DNA of 64,000 bases from Candidatus Nitrotoga sp. BS (GCF_927797785.1 NZ_CAKMLL010000078.1:1-64000); one strand, 5' to 3'. Positions 7,084-17,052 are shown, numbered from the stretch's first letter. Numbers and translations are program-made. The notes: generated by a model not told the origin, from the letters alone.

Positions 7084-10000
7084 CCCGAAATTTTCGCCTT
7101 CTCTGCGCGATACTCCTCAATCAAAAGATTGCGCAGCTTGGAAGCGCGACCCTCTTCGTTTTGAACGAAACCGACGCTGGACACGAAAGGTTCGATGATA
7201 TGAATCTTCTGTAAAGGCGTGATAATCAAGAGTTGCAAGTTGAGTTGGGCGAACAGGCGCAAACCATACTGCGCGGACTCGTCAGAGCCTCGTCCGAAAG
7301 CTTCGTCGATCACCACAAACCGGAAGGAACGCGATCGCACTGCTCCCCATTCAAGACCGAACTGATAGGCCAGACTCGCGGCAAGAATGGTGTAAGCCAG
7401 CTTCTCTTTTTGTCCGCCCGATTTGCCGCCCGAGTCAGAATAATGTTCGTGCTCCTTACCGTCCTCGCGCCAGCGTTCACTGGCTGCGAACACAAACCAG
7501 TTGCGCACATCGGTTACTTTGGTTGCCCAGCGCCGATCTTGCTCAGAGATGCCTTCACGCCCGCGAAAACGCTCAATGATAAGCTTCACTTGCAGGAATT
7601 TTGCTTCTGAATATTGGCTATCGTCTGAACCCGTGATTGCTCCTTCCGTACAGGCGCGCAGTTCAGTTTGAAAATCACGGATGTCGGCATCCGGCGTAGG
7701 CTGAGCTTCAAGCTGTATGAAACGCCCCGTGTTGTAGTCGATCCCCGTGAGCGATTCGTTGATGCGTGCGATACGCTCCTTGATCGTTTCTCGCTCGCGC
7801 GCCAACTGCGATTGAAAGTTGGCGACTTCGCGTATCGTATTTTCGTTCAGCAATTCTTTGAAGCGCGCCTCAAAACGCGGCAAGTCGTCGGCCTGTAGTG
7901 CATCGAGCATGGCGCGATATTCGTAAACAGCTTCGATGTTGGCATCTACCTCTGAGGTCTCCAATTTGAACGCTTCTTTGTAGGCTGCCATCGCTTGAAT
8001 GATTTTGTCGCGCAAACGTTTGAGTTTTGCATCCTCTGCATTGATTTTGACTTGTAACCACTCACGCAAATCCCGCTCACGGTTATCACACGATTCAACC
8101 GTGAGCTGATGCTCACCCAACGCTTCGCCACGGATCGTATCCAGGCGCTCAAAGCGCGCTGAGTGAATTGCATAGGCCGGTTCATCCAGTATTGCTTGCG
8201 TTTGCAGCCGCAATGCTTCGGCGTCTATTTTTTTCTGCTCTGCTTTGGATCGCTTGTCTTTGTGTTCTTCAAGCTGTTCTTCCGTGGCGATTAATGTTGC
8301 CTCAATAGCACCCAACCGTTCAGCCAGTTGCTTTAGCACGTCGGAAGCCGACTCCAGCTTTTTCTTTTCATCGATTAACGCCGCCACTTCTAGTACTAGG
8401 GGCCGCCAGTCAATTTCACGAAAATCGGCAAACACTTCCAGCTTCGAAAGCACCGTGATGAATGCTTGAAGCTCTCTACGAGTTGATTCAATCTTCCCAA
8501 TAAGGCTGCCCAACTCGCCCAGGCGTTTCTCCAAACTTCTGGCTTTATCTTCAAGCGCAGCGATCTTGGCTGCATTGGTCCAGCCCAACACGTAACGACT
8601 ACGATCATCCAAACGATGACGGTCGTCCTTCTCGTGCCTTTCACCCCCTGCCTTGATTTGTCCTGCACGCGTGATCGCCCGCGTCTCGCGGCGAAATTGC
8701 TCTTGAGTGACGCAGCAGGCCACGTCAAAACGATGTGCCAGTTCACGTTCCAGCCAATCGTAAAAGCCAGAGTCAGGCTTAATCGCCAGCTTGCGCGCCA
8801 AAGAGTCGCGGTGCAGGCTGGGCAAATCAGCCCGAGAATTCTGACGTATACGGAAATAAACCAAACGACCTTTCAGGTGCGTTTTATCAACCCACTCAGC
8901 GACCGCTGCATAGCGTTCATCCGGTACCAGCAAAGACAAACCGAAGCTGCGCAGCAGCCTTTCGCCCGCGCCTTCCCAGTCACGCTCTTCTTCACGTACC
9001 TGGAGCAACTCGCCAGCGAAGGACATCTCCTCTTCAGACAAGTTGAGTGCCTTGCATAAGGCTGCCCGCATGGCCACTTGTTCCGATGGAATATTGCTGA
9101 GTCGCGCTTTCAGACTGCTGATCTCGGCAGTCAACGCGTCATGCTCTTGCTTACCTTGCCGCAAGCTCACGCTGTGCTCAGTCAAATTGTTTTGCAGGCT
9201 GGCATCTCGCGCCCGCGTGGTTTCAGCCGATGCAATAAATCGTTGCCGTTGCCGCAAAAATTCGTCCTCATCCGCTGCGGGACTTTCAGCTACGGCGCGC
9301 ACCAGCTCGGCGTAATGCTGCGCCTTGCGTTCACGCACCTCGCGCTCCTGTTCCTTCTTGTTGATCTCAATCGTCAGCCGTTCCACACGGTCGCCGCCGT
9401 TATCGGCAATGCTGCGTTTGAGCTCAGCCACTTCAACGCGCTGTGCATCACGTTGTGCTTCAACACGTTTGACCTGGGTATCTTGTCTTGTCCATTCCTC
9501 CAGCAAGTTAGCTGCGCGTTTTTCCAACAAGCCAAGTTTCAATCCCGCGAAGTAGGGACTAAGCGCGTCGCGGCAAGCGCGAAACTCATCAACCAAAGTA
9601 ACCAGCGACGCATGACGATCGCCGTCTGCAACCAACGGGGACAGCATCTCAACTTGCCGTTTGGCTTTAAGCACGGCCTCGTGTGCGCGATTGAGATCAT
9701 CGAAGTGGCCAATCAAAGCGCTAATTCGTGGCGCAACGTCAAATGGTTCCAGCATATGACTGCGCACAAAATCAGTGAGATTACCCACCGATTTCATTGA
9801 CACGGTTTGATGAAATAACTCCAGTGCCTGTTCGTTTTCAATGCCAAAGCGACGCCGAAACCATGCCCCGTAAGGTGGAAAACTGTCAAATATGTCCGCG
9901 CCCATTCCTCTCAGTTTTTTCCTGAGCTGAACGATGTCTGTACCGAAATGTGCAAAGTCAGCTGTAATCGACAACGCCTTTTCTGCACAGACAAAGAAGC

Positions 10001-10445
10001 GCGCAGGCTGTGCTTGGGCATCCTTCATCCAGAATACCTGTGCCAGCGTCACCGTTTGGTCATAGCCCGCGTTATGAAAAACGCCCAGAATTACCGAATA
10101 ATTATTGTGGTCACGCAACGCCACCGGCTTGGCCGTTCCACTCACCTCATTGCGCTCGGACTTGTAATGCCCAAGCACATAAGAGCGCAACGTGCGCTCT
10201 TTGTTGTCAGCACCGGCAGCCTTGTTGTATGCGATACGATGCGCCGGAACCAATAATGTAGTAACGGCATCTACCAGCGTGGATTTCCCCGATCCAATGT
10301 CCCCCGTGAGCAAGGCATTCTTACCGTCGAGGTTCAGCGTCCATACCCGTGCATCGAAAGTGCCCCAGTTAAACACTTCCAAGCGGTGCAAGCGGAATCC
10401 GGATAGCGCATCATCGCTGACAAAATCCAGCTCCATTGATTGCAT
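7080..10445 (-). CDS. jetC: Wadjet protein JetC, SMC-like ATPase
   Basis: A protein of 1121 residues, taking the ATG at 10445 that follows the jetB stop after one base; an upstream in-frame ATG at 10520 would overlap jetB and is less likely. The Walker A motif [12 protein letters not shown] lies near residue 45. Long coiled-coil arms fill about 250-420 and 560-850. The ABC signature region ([20 protein letters not shown]) and Walker [14 protein letters not shown] follow near 1000-1045. This split of ATPase halves around coiled coils is the SMC/MukB-like plan of JetC. The complex recognises small circular DNA by loop extrusion and hands it to JetD. The gene overlaps jetD by four bases. Confidence 0.95.
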   Translation of the reverse strand: MQSMELDFVSDDALSGFRLHRLEVFNWGTFDARVWTLNLDGKNALLTGDIGSGKSTLVDAVTTLLVPAHRIAYNKAAGADNKERTLRSYVLGHYKSERNEVSGTAKPVALRDHNNYSVILGVFHNAGYDQTVTLAQVFWMKDAQAQPARFFVCAEKALSITADFAHFGTDIVQLRKKLRGMGADIFDSFPPYGAWFRRRFGIENEQALELFHQTVSMKSVGNLTDFVRSHMLEPFDVAPRISALIGHFDDLNRAHEAVLKAKRQVEMLSPLVADGDRHASLVTLVDEFRACRDALSPYFAGLKLGLLEKRAANLLEEWTRQDTQVKRVEAQRDAQRVEVAELKRSIADNGGDRVERLTIEINKKEQEREVRERKAQHYAELVRAVAESPAADEDEFLRQRQRFIASAETTRARDASLQNNLTEHSVSLRQGKQEHDALTAEISSLKARLSNIPSEQVAMRAALCKALNLSEEEMSFAGELLQVREEERDWEGAGERLLRSFGLSLLVPDERYAAVAEWVDKTHLKGRLVYFRIRQNSRADLPSLHRDSLARKLAIKPDSGFYDWLERELAHRFDVACCVTQEQFRRETRAITRAGQIKAGGERHEKDDRHRLDDRSRYVLGWTNAAKIAALEDKARSLEKRLGELGSLIGKIESTRRELQAFITVLSKLEVFADFREIDWRPLVLEVAALIDEKKKLESASDVLKQLAERLGAIEATLIATEEQLEEHKDKRSKAEQKKIDAEALRLQTQAILDEPAYAIHSARFERLDTIRGEALGEHQLTVESCDNRERDLREWLQVKINAEDAKLKRLRDKIIQAMAAYKEAFKLETSEVDANIEAVYEYRAMLDALQADDLPRFEARFKELLNENTIREVANFQSQLARERETIKERIARINESLTGIDYNTGRFIQLEAQPTPDADIRDFQTELRACTEGAITGSDDSQYSEAKFLQVKLIIERFRGREGISEQDRRWATKVTDVRNWFVFAASERWREDGKEHEHYSDSGGKSGGQKEKLAYTILAASLAYQFGLEWGAVRSRSFRFVVIDEAFGRGSDESAQYGLRLFAQLNLQLLIITPLQKIHIIEPFVSSVGFVQNEEGRASKLRNLLIEEYRAEKAKISG

Positions 10446-10446
10446 C

Positions 10447-11094
10447 TTACTCACTGGAATCACCTGCCGAAGTTGCATTGATCTGCACCTGATACGCTGA
10501 CAGTCGCGTATCAAAATCATTCAGCCATTGCGCATCTACAAAGGCTTTGATGATGCGACGCACCTCGAATGCTGCGGGTTGTCCTGCGCCAGTTTTAAGC
10601 TTGCGCAAAAATCCCAACTCGACAATCTTGTTGAGATGCGTCTCAATCTGGTCGATGAGCTTCGCCTCATTACTGCTATCGGGCAAGAACACGCGAACCA
10701 GCTCGACGAGTTGATCACGAGTCAATACGAGGCGTGTGTCACCCCCGCTTGCATCGAACTCGGCCAATTTCTTGCGCAACAGTGCCAGCAGCAAGCTCAC
10801 CGGAAAAGTCAGCGGACGGCGCACCACCAGTCGCGGTAGCTTGGCAACACCTTCGCCTTCAACTTCCAAACGTGCTCGCAAGAATGCATACCCCTCGGAC
10901 TCGTCCAGCACCAATTCCAGGCCCAACACCGTCACATAATCACGCACGCGAGCTTGCAGACTGAGCAAGGCATTCCAAAGGCTGGCATCACCTTCCTGGT
11001 AGATCACGCCTTTGAGTAACGTGATGACCAAGGCTGATAACGCATTCGTTGCAGCGGCATTTTCTGGTTGAAGTTCTTGCTCTGCCATACTCAT
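10447..11094 (-). CDS. jetB: Wadjet protein JetB, MukE-like kleisin partner (DUF4194)
   Basis: A 215-residue protein with DUF4194-type sequence: the hydrophobic [20 protein letters not shown] start, [20 protein letters not shown] in the middle and a winged-helix-like [20 protein letters not shown] near the C-terminus. JetB is the MukE/KITE-like subunit that bridges the kleisin JetA and the SMC protein JetC. Its ATG overlaps the jetA stop (ATGA), and its stop is one base before the jetC start, so the four jet genes form one translationally coupled operon. Confidence 0.93.
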   Translation of the reverse strand: MSMAEQELQPENAAATNALSALVITLLKGVIYQEGDASLWNALLSLQARVRDYVTVLGLELVLDESEGYAFLRARLEVEGEGVAKLPRLVVRRPLTFPVSLLLALLRKKLAEFDASGGDTRLVLTRDQLVELVRVFLPDSSNEAKLIDQIETHLNKIVELGFLRKLKTGAGQPAAFEVRRIIKAFVDAQWLNDFDTRLSAYQVQINATSAGDSSE

Positions 11095-12545
11095 CTCACA
11101 AAAATAACACGCGGCAACCGTGCCCGCTTCGCGTGTTCTTGTCCATCCGATTCATCTCTGCGCCAGCAAATTTCATCGGTCACCTCTTCGTACACCACGG
11201 CCTTGAAAGTGTCACCCGCAAGCTGGAGATAGGCCACCAGCTCTGCCAGTCCGCGTTGTAGCGGCTGCATTTCGCACAGCTCACACAACGTAACTTGTGA
11301 GCGATCCTGCAAAGCATGTCGAATATGTCTAACCAGTTGCGCTTTATCAATAACGACTTGCGAGTACAAGGCGCCGGCATCTATATCGACATCACCCGCT
11401 TCCAACACGATATCGGCGATTTGTGGTTTGACGGAAGGCGTGTGTAGTGGTCGTTCCATCGGTAACTCGATATCAGCGGCAGAATCTGCAATGTCCATCA
11501 TCACACCTGACGGCTGAGATTCGCGTACTGCCAACGCTTTAGTTTCGATACCGTGCAAAATATCCATGATACGGCGGTTTTCCAACCAGGCCTGGTCGTC
11601 CAGAAAACGCCGCAATTGTTGCGAAAGTTGGGCAACAGTGCGCTGCGTATGCTCACCCGCCTCCAACCAATCATAATGGACACGACGTGTTCGGCTGTCA
11701 GGCTTGAGTTCAATGACTGGGGGCAAGGCCAACACCCGCTCAAGCAATACCGACAGCTCCTCCTGCCGCCGACTGGACATCAAAAAATCCCAGAATGCGC
11801 GAAAACTGCGCCCCTGGTCCGAGTCGGAAATGGCATCTCGCTCGCCCATGATCTCTTCCAGTAGCGTTCCTTTTGAGCCTTGCCACAGTGCGATGCGCTC
11901 CCGCACGCGCCGATCCAAACCACGAAAATTATGCTCTACCTCACGAAAATCGCTTAGCAGCTCTCGCGCCAATTGCGTGAATTGCTGAAAGCGATCTTTC
12001 AATGCGGTGTTATCTAACAGCGGAATATCACCCGATAATATTTGTTCGATTTCCCTGTCAATTTCATCACGCCGCTTGTGTAATTCAGCAACACGCGTTT
12101 GAGGATCAGATTCAGATCCCTCACTCATCTGCTTAAGCAATTCGAACAGGGTAAGCAAGCGCGACTCAGTGCCAACAAAGCTGCGCTGAGTGAGCGTTGC
12201 CAGCCAAGTAATCGCTTTTTCGGTTGGCGGAGAAAGATCGAAATTCGGTTCATCCGAACCTTGAACATAGAATTTGCGTAACCACCCCTTGTCAGTGCTC
12301 GCCCAGTCGTTGAGGTACTCAATTGCAGACTTTGGAAAAGCATCTGAGCCTAAACTCTCGCGCAAGGCAAACAGTTCATCTTCAAGTGACTCAGCCAAAT
12401 CAGCTTGCGCCATAACACGCACATTTGGCACGATAAACACTCGCTGCAAAAAACTCGCTACCAAAGGTGCGTGATCCGAGCGCAACAAACGCCACGCCGG
12501 ATGGCTTTGGCGCAATAGATCAAGAGTGGAAAAGTCGAAATTCAT
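11091..12545 (-). CDS. jetA: Wadjet protein JetA, MukF-like kleisin (DUF3375)
   Basis: A 484-residue protein beginning MNFDFSTLDLLRQSHPAWRL, the standard DUF3375 start, with LLRSDHAPLVASFLQRVFI following. The central part is helical (ELHKRRDEIDREIEQILSGD, RGLDRRVRERIALWQGSKG) and the C-terminus binds the SMC heads in the MukF model. It is the first gene of the jetABCD operon. A second, diverged copy of the first 80 codons lies 1.38 kb upstream at 13687-13926, so this gene's 5' end has been involved in a recombination event. No ribosome-binding site is obvious before 12545; the upstream 150 bases are part of the duplicated block. Confidence 0.94.
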   Translation of the reverse strand: MNFDFSTLDLLRQSHPAWRLLRSDHAPLVASFLQRVFIVPNVRVMAQADLAESLEDELFALRESLGSDAFPKSAIEYLNDWASTDKGWLRKFYVQGSDEPNFDLSPPTEKAITWLATLTQRSFVGTESRLLTLFELLKQMSEGSESDPQTRVAELHKRRDEIDREIEQILSGDIPLLDNTALKDRFQQFTQLARELLSDFREVEHNFRGLDRRVRERIALWQGSKGTLLEEIMGERDAISDSDQGRSFRAFWDFLMSSRRQEELSVLLERVLALPPVIELKPDSRTRRVHYDWLEAGEHTQRTVAQLSQQLRRFLDDQAWLENRRIMDILHGIETKALAVRESQPSGVMMDIADSAADIELPMERPLHTPSVKPQIADIVLEAGDVDIDAGALYSQVVIDKAQLVRHIRHALQDRSQVTLCELCEMQPLQRGLAELVAYLQLAGDTFKAVVYEEVTDEICWRRDESDGQEHAKRARLPRVIFVR

Positions 12546-12679
12546 TGAAAATTTAGTTCACGTTTTTTAAGCAACTGCCATTACACATAGGCATCATCAA
12601 CTTCACAAGTCCTGATGGCATCCAAACTGCCCTGCCCTGATATCCAGCATCATATTGGCCGCAATCGCGGTATGCGGGT

Positions 12680-12915
12680 TCAGCACATACCGCTGATGAA
12701 CGCACCCATCAGCCGCGTCTTGCCCACCCCCGTAGCGAGCGCAAAACACAGAGAAGGAAATTCGCGCTCGAAATTTTTGACCGATGGAAAGTCACTGCAA
12801 ATGATCTTCAGCGCAACAGCAATGTCCGCATCTCTGCTGCGGCAAAATTTCAGTAATGCGACCCAGTATCTTCAGCAAAATGGCGTTGCGGCGCGCGTAA
12901 ACTCAATCTCCCTGC
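12680..12915 (-). pseudogene. relic of a DEAD/DEAH restriction-type helicase
   Basis: The minus strand reads LKIICSDFPSVKNFEREF then PSLCFALATGVGKTRLMGAF and ISGMC before a stop. ATGVGKT is a Walker A motif in the setting FALATGVGKTRLMGAFI, which I associate with helicase subunits of type III-like restriction systems. The preceding frame (RNAILLKILGRITEILPQQ) is shifted by one. Only about 75 codons of the N-terminus survive. It abuts the duplicated block upstream of jetA. Confidence 0.65.
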
Positions 12916-12938
12916 AATAGCGTTAACATGACGGTTCA

Positions 12939-13115
12939 TCAGGGCTTTTGCTCCCCGCTTGGCTTCACACGCACACACTTCCCATTCCGCAAGACGATAA
13001 GCTCAGTATTCGTGCTGGCCGCTACTTGTGCCGCTCGTTTTGCAGCACGGCGGATTGCGACCCAGGAACCCATCAAATCAGGATCTTTTGCGAGTTCTAT
13101 TTTTTTCTGGTTCAT
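12939..13115 (-). CDS. 58-residue partner of the zeta-type toxin
   Basis: A small basic protein (MNQKKIELAKDPDLMGSWVA ... RRAAKRAAQVAASTNTELIV ... NGKCVRVKP). Its ATG overlaps the stop of the zeta-toxin gene (ATGA), so the two are co-translated. The position directly after a zeta-type kinase suggests an antitoxin or accessory protein; small proteins of this kind commonly follow chromosomal zeta toxins. It has no recognisable DNA-binding motif. Function is inferred from the pairing only. Confidence 0.7.
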   Translation of the reverse strand: MNQKKIELAKDPDLMGSWVAIRRAAKRAAQVAASTNTELIVLRNGKCVRVKPSGEQKP

Positions 13116-13627
13116 GGCTTTTCTCCCCAATTAGTCAACACTGGCTCATCGCCCGCATTGTTATACATGGCCCAAGCATCCACTGCATCTCGATAGCGCT
13201 GCTCAAAATTGCTCATTCCCGCCGTAAAACGTCTGCGGATTACATCACTCGGCACATTATGCCCACCTTGGCGAACACGCTCAGCTACTCGGTCAATCGC
13301 CATTTGCGCGTTGGGCAATGACAGAAAAATCAGCGTGACGTGGTAACCGGCCTCACGCCAGCGGCGAATGCGGCGCACATAAATCAAACCTGAAAGCGTC
13401 GTCTCGAATGCAAAACTTTCGCCGCGATGTTCAAGTTCTGTGATGCTTTCCAGCATGATACGCGCAGCCTTCATCGCAGCAACATCCGGCGCAAATGGCG
13501 ACAATCCCGCCGCAATCAAGTCCGCATTCACGAACTGCGGACATCCTGCCTCATTGGGCAAAAATTCACGCGCAAAAGTCGTTTTCCCCGCCCCATTCGG
13601 CCCGGCAATAATGATAATTTTCTTCAT
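13112..13627 (-). CDS. zeta-toxin-family P-loop kinase
   Basis: A 171-residue protein starting MKKIIIIAGPNGAGKTTFAR, with the P-loop at residues 9-17. VNADLIAAGLSPF carries the substrate-binding aspartate region and FAFETTLSG the second conserved motif of the family; a helical lid with RVAERVRQGGHNVPSDVIRR follows. Zeta toxins phosphorylate UDP-N-acetylglucosamine or related nucleotide sugars and poison cell-wall synthesis. The alternative ATG at 13639 is less consistent with the family. The gene and its small partner form a cassette bracketed by two copies of the jetA 5' end. Confidence 0.87.
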   Translation of the reverse strand: MKKIIIIAGPNGAGKTTFAREFLPNEAGCPQFVNADLIAAGLSPFAPDVAAMKAARIMLESITELEHRGESFAFETTLSGLIYVRRIRRWREAGYHVTLIFLSLPNAQMAIDRVAERVRQGGHNVPSDVIRRRFTAGMSNFEQRYRDAVDAWAMYNNAGDEPVLTNWGEKP

Positions 13628-13686
13628 GACAGCGACCAACGCAGAGGATATATTCTCAATCCTAAAAACCCTTCTGGGGCTGCTAT

Positions 13687-13926
13687 GTCGTTGAGGTACT
13701 CAAGTGCAGACTTGGGAAAAGCATCTGAGCCTAAACTCTCGCGCAAGGCAAACTGTTCGTCTTCAATTGATTCTGCCAAATCAGCTTGCGCCATAACGCG
13801 TACGTTCGGCACGATAAACACCCGCTGCAAAAAACTCTCCCCCAGCGGTGCATGATCCGAGTGCAACAAACGCCTCGCCGGATGGCTTTGGCGCAATAGA
13901 TCAAGCGTGGAAAAGTCGAAATTCAT
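13687..13926 (-). pseudogene. duplicate 5' fragment of jetA
   Basis: The minus strand encodes MNFDFSTLDLLRQSHPARRL and on to SALEYLND, matching residues 1-80 of intact JetA with about 8 substitutions. It then breaks at 13687 into unrelated sequence that runs to a stop at 13624. The similarity also extends upstream of the ATG, through about 14070 (compare 12546-12690). The break at EYLND coincides exactly with the point where the intact gene continues at 12306. Confidence 0.9.
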
Positions 13927-14070
13927 TTAAAATTCAATTCAGGTTTTTGAGCAACTGCCATTACACATATAGCGTCATTAAACTTCGCAAGTCCTGATAC
14001 ATCCACACCGCCCTGCCGTGCCATCCAACATCATATTAGCCCAATCACGGTATGCGGGATTAGCACATAG
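13927..14070. repeat. duplicated upstream region of jetA
   Basis: Together with 13687-13926 this forms a block of about 385 bases that matches 12306-12690 (for example gcaactgccattacacata in both). The match ends at the shared cacata. The non-coding part has diverged more than the coding part, with several indels. The two blocks are direct repeats flanking the zeta cassette and the helicase relic. Confidence 0.85.
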
Positions 14071-14161
14071 TGCCTTCTATCAGATTGCTGGCCTTCAGCT
14101 TCAGCTTAGGCTGGTTCTGTTTGCTTTTCCAGATGAGTTCTAGTTTTTGTTTGTTGCTCAT
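14060..14161 (-). pseudogene. N-terminal relic of a DNA methyltransferase (Mod-like)
   Basis: A 33-codon frame reads MSNKQKLELIWKSKQNQPKL and KLKASNLIEGTMC, then a stop. The start KQKLELTWIGKENRPKLEPR is, from memory, the common N-terminus of adenine methyltransferases partnered with the restriction helicase type seen at 12680. The frame is cut off at the edge of the duplicated jetA block. Together the two relics suggest that a type III-like restriction-modification pair was destroyed here. Confidence 0.55.
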
Positions 14162-14184
14162 TAACCTATCGAATGTAGCGGCTG

Positions 14185-15060
14185 TCAGGCGACTGCTTTG
14201 GTTTGCGGGATAGCCTCATCGGGAACAACAATGTTCTGACTGAAAAACATCACCTCGCTGCCGACATATCGCCGTTGCGCCGTGTAATTCAACCCATAAC
14301 TAAGTGACTTGCTTAGCTGATACATGGCGCAAATTTCCTCGACATTGTCGTAAGACACCACCCAACGCGACTTGAATTGCTTCCTCTGGATTGTTTTGGC
14401 AATGGCGACATGATCGTCATGCACATAATAGTTTCGGTACAATCCTTTGCCTTTGACGTAATAAGGCGGGTCGAGATAGATCAAGGATTTCTTCGGAAGA
14501 AATTCAGAACACCTGTTTAAGAGATGCAGTGAATCTTCGCAATACACTGTAATGTCGTTCGCTCGCTTGGCAATTGATTGGATGCGTGCAGCAACTACAT
14601 CTTTCTTGAATCGCGCATCCAGCTTGTAATTACCATGTTGATTTTTGCCGCCGATGACCCCCGCCTTCAGAATCCCGGAACGATTCGTTCTGTTCATGAA
14701 CAAGGTCGCAAAACCCTTCTCAACCAAACTAGCCTTACAGTCCTCACGGAGAACCGAGCGCCACTTGTACCATTCCTCAATCGTGATAGGCGTGGACTCA
14801 AGCAGCTCTAAAACTGCACCAGAATGCTTGGTAACGGAGACCCAAAAAGCATAAACCGCAGGGTCAGCATCATTGATATGGATATGGCTGGCATGACCAT
14901 GAAACAACAATTCCAGCGCTACACCGGCTCCACCCGCATATGGCTCCAGGTAATGACCACCTCCAACGCCATTGACCTCCATCACCTTGGCAATGAAAGG
15001 GGCGAATGGTGCTTTTCCGCCAGGGTAGCGCAAGGGGCTGTACAGTCTATTTGAGAACAT
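14185..15060 (-). CDS. Dam-type DNA adenine N6-methyltransferase
   Basis: A 291-residue D12-class methylase. SPLRYPGGKAPFAPFI (residues 8-23) is the SAM-binding/N-terminal motif, YLEPYAGGAGVAL (37-49) is motif I, INDADP follows, NRTNRSGIL (about 123) is the family signature, and IYLDPPYYVKG (about 193-203) is the catalytic DPPY motif. It methylates adenine in a short target that cannot be read from sequence. The gene follows the ATPase gene at 15063 after only two bases and on the same strand, so the pair is an operon. Methylase plus OLD-like ATPase suggests a restriction-like pair in which the methylase marks self DNA. Confidence 0.9.
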   Translation of the reverse strand: MFSNRLYSPLRYPGGKAPFAPFIAKVMEVNGVGGGHYLEPYAGGAGVALELLFHGHASHIHINDADPAVYAFWVSVTKHSGAVLELLESTPITIEEWYKWRSVLREDCKASLVEKGFATLFMNRTNRSGILKAGVIGGKNQHGNYKLDARFKKDVVAARIQSIAKRANDITVYCEDSLHLLNRCSEFLPKKSLIYLDPPYYVKGKGLYRNYYVHDDHVAIAKTIQRKQFKSRWVVSYDNVEEICAMYQLSKSLSYGLNYTAQRRYVGSEVMFFSQNIVVPDEAIPQTKAVA

Positions 15061-15062
15061 CT

Positions 15063-16751
15063 CTATACCTTCTTAAACTTCACTTCCAGTGCGGTCAACT
15101 TGGCCACATCCACGGCGTAACCATTCTTCATCACACCGTGGATAGCTTCCTTGAATTTTGTCAGAAACGCATTGCTGGCATCTGGATTGTTTTCGACCCA
15201 ATGTTTCCACGGGTTATGGGGTTTTGCGCCAGAGGTGACCAGCTTCTGGAATTCGGCATCCTTGTAAAACCGTTTGAAAATTTCTCGTGGGGTCTTATCC
15301 CCCCTATACGCAGCCAAGTGTTCCTTTACATCAACGCTTTTTCCGCTGATGACAAACTCCCTTATTACCTCAGCCGCATAATTGGTGAACACATCCCGCG
15401 TGAACTGCAAGTCGTTCTTCCAGAAATCGTGACTGGCAGGAAGATTGTACAGGTGCTCGAAAATCAACTGATCGGGTGGCAAATTTCCAGGCAAAAGGAC
15501 AATCGTCCTGAAGTTCTTGCCTTTGACCATTTGAGCAGCATCCGAATCCAGACAGATGATGCCTTTCTCAGCGAATTCAGGCACTTTACTCTTTATCAAA
15601 TTCAAGTAGTTGCCGCATCCAAGCGTCGCCTCTGTCATCAAAGTCATGAACTTCTTTACTGGCTGCCTGATCATCAGTGCAGCAAAGAAATCTGCGGCCT
15701 CTTTGTCCTCGAAATAGACATTGACGTTCGGCAAAGTTGTGCCAGATATTGTGGCAACAGTTTTCGTGTTTATGTCCGCACTGATTTGCACCCAGGACCA
15801 ATCCTGCATCACCTGAACAGTACCAAAAGTGTTGCTCAGGTAAACCGTCTTGAATTTTTTCCTGAACTTCTGACTTTGCTCAAACGCATATTCAATCAAG
15901 GTCGGTGAGTGCGATGTCATGACAACCTGAAGATTCAAGCTCTTGCACTTCCGATCAAGCATCTTCAATAAATTCACCTGCGCAGTAGGGAACAATCCCG
16001 CATCAGCCTCATCAATCAGTAGTAACCCGCCTTTGTAGTCGGGGTATTCTTCTTTCAATTTTCTGAAAGACATTAGCGCCAAGATGATCTGACCAGCATT
16101 ATCCTCGCCTGCGGAAACAGACTCGTGGTCATAATTGTCGCCATGCGCTACGGCTGAACTGATCGTTCCATCCGTACCTGTGGCATGAGATGAACCACGA
16201 TTGAGAAGCTCATTGGTGAGCCCTATGAATTCTTGCTTGTGCTGTTTCAGGTAATTAAAGTCACAGGTCTTGTACTTTCTGTCCGCAATCGGGAAGAGAC
16301 GCTTCAAACTCAGGAAAATGACAGGATGCGTGAAGTTTCTACTCGCCAGGTCGCTAGTCGGCGCCGTACTGTTTTTTCTGACCACGGGTCTGGGTAACTT
16401 GCCTCGTTTATCAAGTTGTAAAGTGGCTGTTGCTGGCTGATTGGTATATCCATCAAAAAGTTCGATATTAACCGTCATGGAACCAGGAACATCAAACTTA
16501 CCAGAGATTCTGAAGTGCTCGCTGTATTGGGACTTGAAAGAGCCGCCAGCAATTTGCTGAAAAGAAAGAGCTTCATCTTTAATGTAGTCTTTTTCAAAAT
16601 TGAAAATTTGCGCAGCTATGCCAAGAATGGATGACTTGGATGTTCCATTCTTCCCGCATATGACTGTGATGTGATCGCCGAACTCAATCTCCACATTGTC
16701 TAGTGCGCGGAATTTTTCAATTATCAGCTTGTTTAGTTGAGTCTTTGACAT
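15063..16751 (-). CDS. OLD-like AAA/ABC ATPase with probable TOPRIM domain
   Basis: A protein of 562 residues using the ATG at 16751 (GGAGAGG 9 bases upstream). Walker A is ICGKNGTSKSS (31-41), an ABC-signature-like region SAGEDNAGQIILAL follows, Walker B is GGLLLIDEADAGL (about 239-251), and the H-loop is MTSHSPTLIEY. The second half has VYFEDKEAADFFAAL (acidic residue near 345) and GIICLDSDAAQ (near 399), spaced like the catalytic acids of a TOPRIM nuclease. This is the architecture of OLD-family nucleases such as GajA, though the exact family is not certain. It is coupled to the Dam-type methylase downstream. Confidence 0.8.
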   Translation of the reverse strand: MSKTQLNKLIIEKFRALDNVEIEFGDHITVICGKNGTSKSSILGIAAQIFNFEKDYIKDEALSFQQIAGGSFKSQYSEHFRISGKFDVPGSMTVNIELFDGYTNQPATATLQLDKRGKLPRPVVRKNSTAPTSDLASRNFTHPVIFLSLKRLFPIADRKYKTCDFNYLKQHKQEFIGLTNELLNRGSSHATGTDGTISSAVAHGDNYDHESVSAGEDNAGQIILALMSFRKLKEEYPDYKGGLLLIDEADAGLFPTAQVNLLKMLDRKCKSLNLQVVMTSHSPTLIEYAFEQSQKFRKKFKTVYLSNTFGTVQVMQDWSWVQISADINTKTVATISGTTLPNVNVYFEDKEAADFFAALMIRQPVKKFMTLMTEATLGCGNYLNLIKSKVPEFAEKGIICLDSDAAQMVKGKNFRTIVLLPGNLPPDQLIFEHLYNLPASHDFWKNDLQFTRDVFTNYAAEVIREFVISGKSVDVKEHLAAYRGDKTPREIFKRFYKDAEFQKLVTSGAKPHNPWKHWVENNPDASNAFLTKFKEAIHGVMKNGYAVDVAKLTALEVKFKKV

Positions 16752-16883
16752 TCCAAACATCCTCTCCGTCCCCCTCAATTCCTATCAGAATGCCCATCCC
16801 AGCTGTTGCATGAATTTTTCAAGGTCAATGCAGGGCACATTGAAAGCGACGGGTTCACTCTTCATTTCAGTACCCCAATACCA

Positions 16884-17052
16884 TTACAAAGAGGAATTAT
16901 CCTCTAAAGCAGGAAAACTTAGGCCTTCAATTTCCTGCAACGACTTACCCGCAATCCCCTGCAAATCCCCATACATCCCCACCGTCGCCCCCATCACCCG
17001 CATAATCTGCTCTTCTCGCTTGGCCCATTGCTTCATGATGACTTTTCTTTCA
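16884..17052 (-). pseudogene. duplicate 3' fragment of the DUF2130 gene
   Basis: The frame KVIMKQWAKREEQIMRVMGA through GKSLQEIEGL is nearly identical to the C-terminus of the DUF2130 protein at 18068. The DNA match covers about 16914-17052 against 18114-18252, with only a few differences. Upstream of 17052 the similarity stops abruptly. The toxin-antitoxin pair lies exactly between this fragment and the intact gene. Confidence 0.88.

Noticed and set aside
9078-9800. A 240-codon open frame opposite jetC.
   Set aside because: It lies wholly antisense to the SMC coding sequence, has no ribosome-binding site and encodes no recognisable motif. Long antisense frames are expected opposite a gene with this codon bias.
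15006-15908. A 300-codon plus-strand frame opposite the OLD-like ATPase.
   Set aside because: It mirrors the ATPase coding sequence and its translation has no domain. The opposite strand has full Walker and TOPRIM-like motifs.
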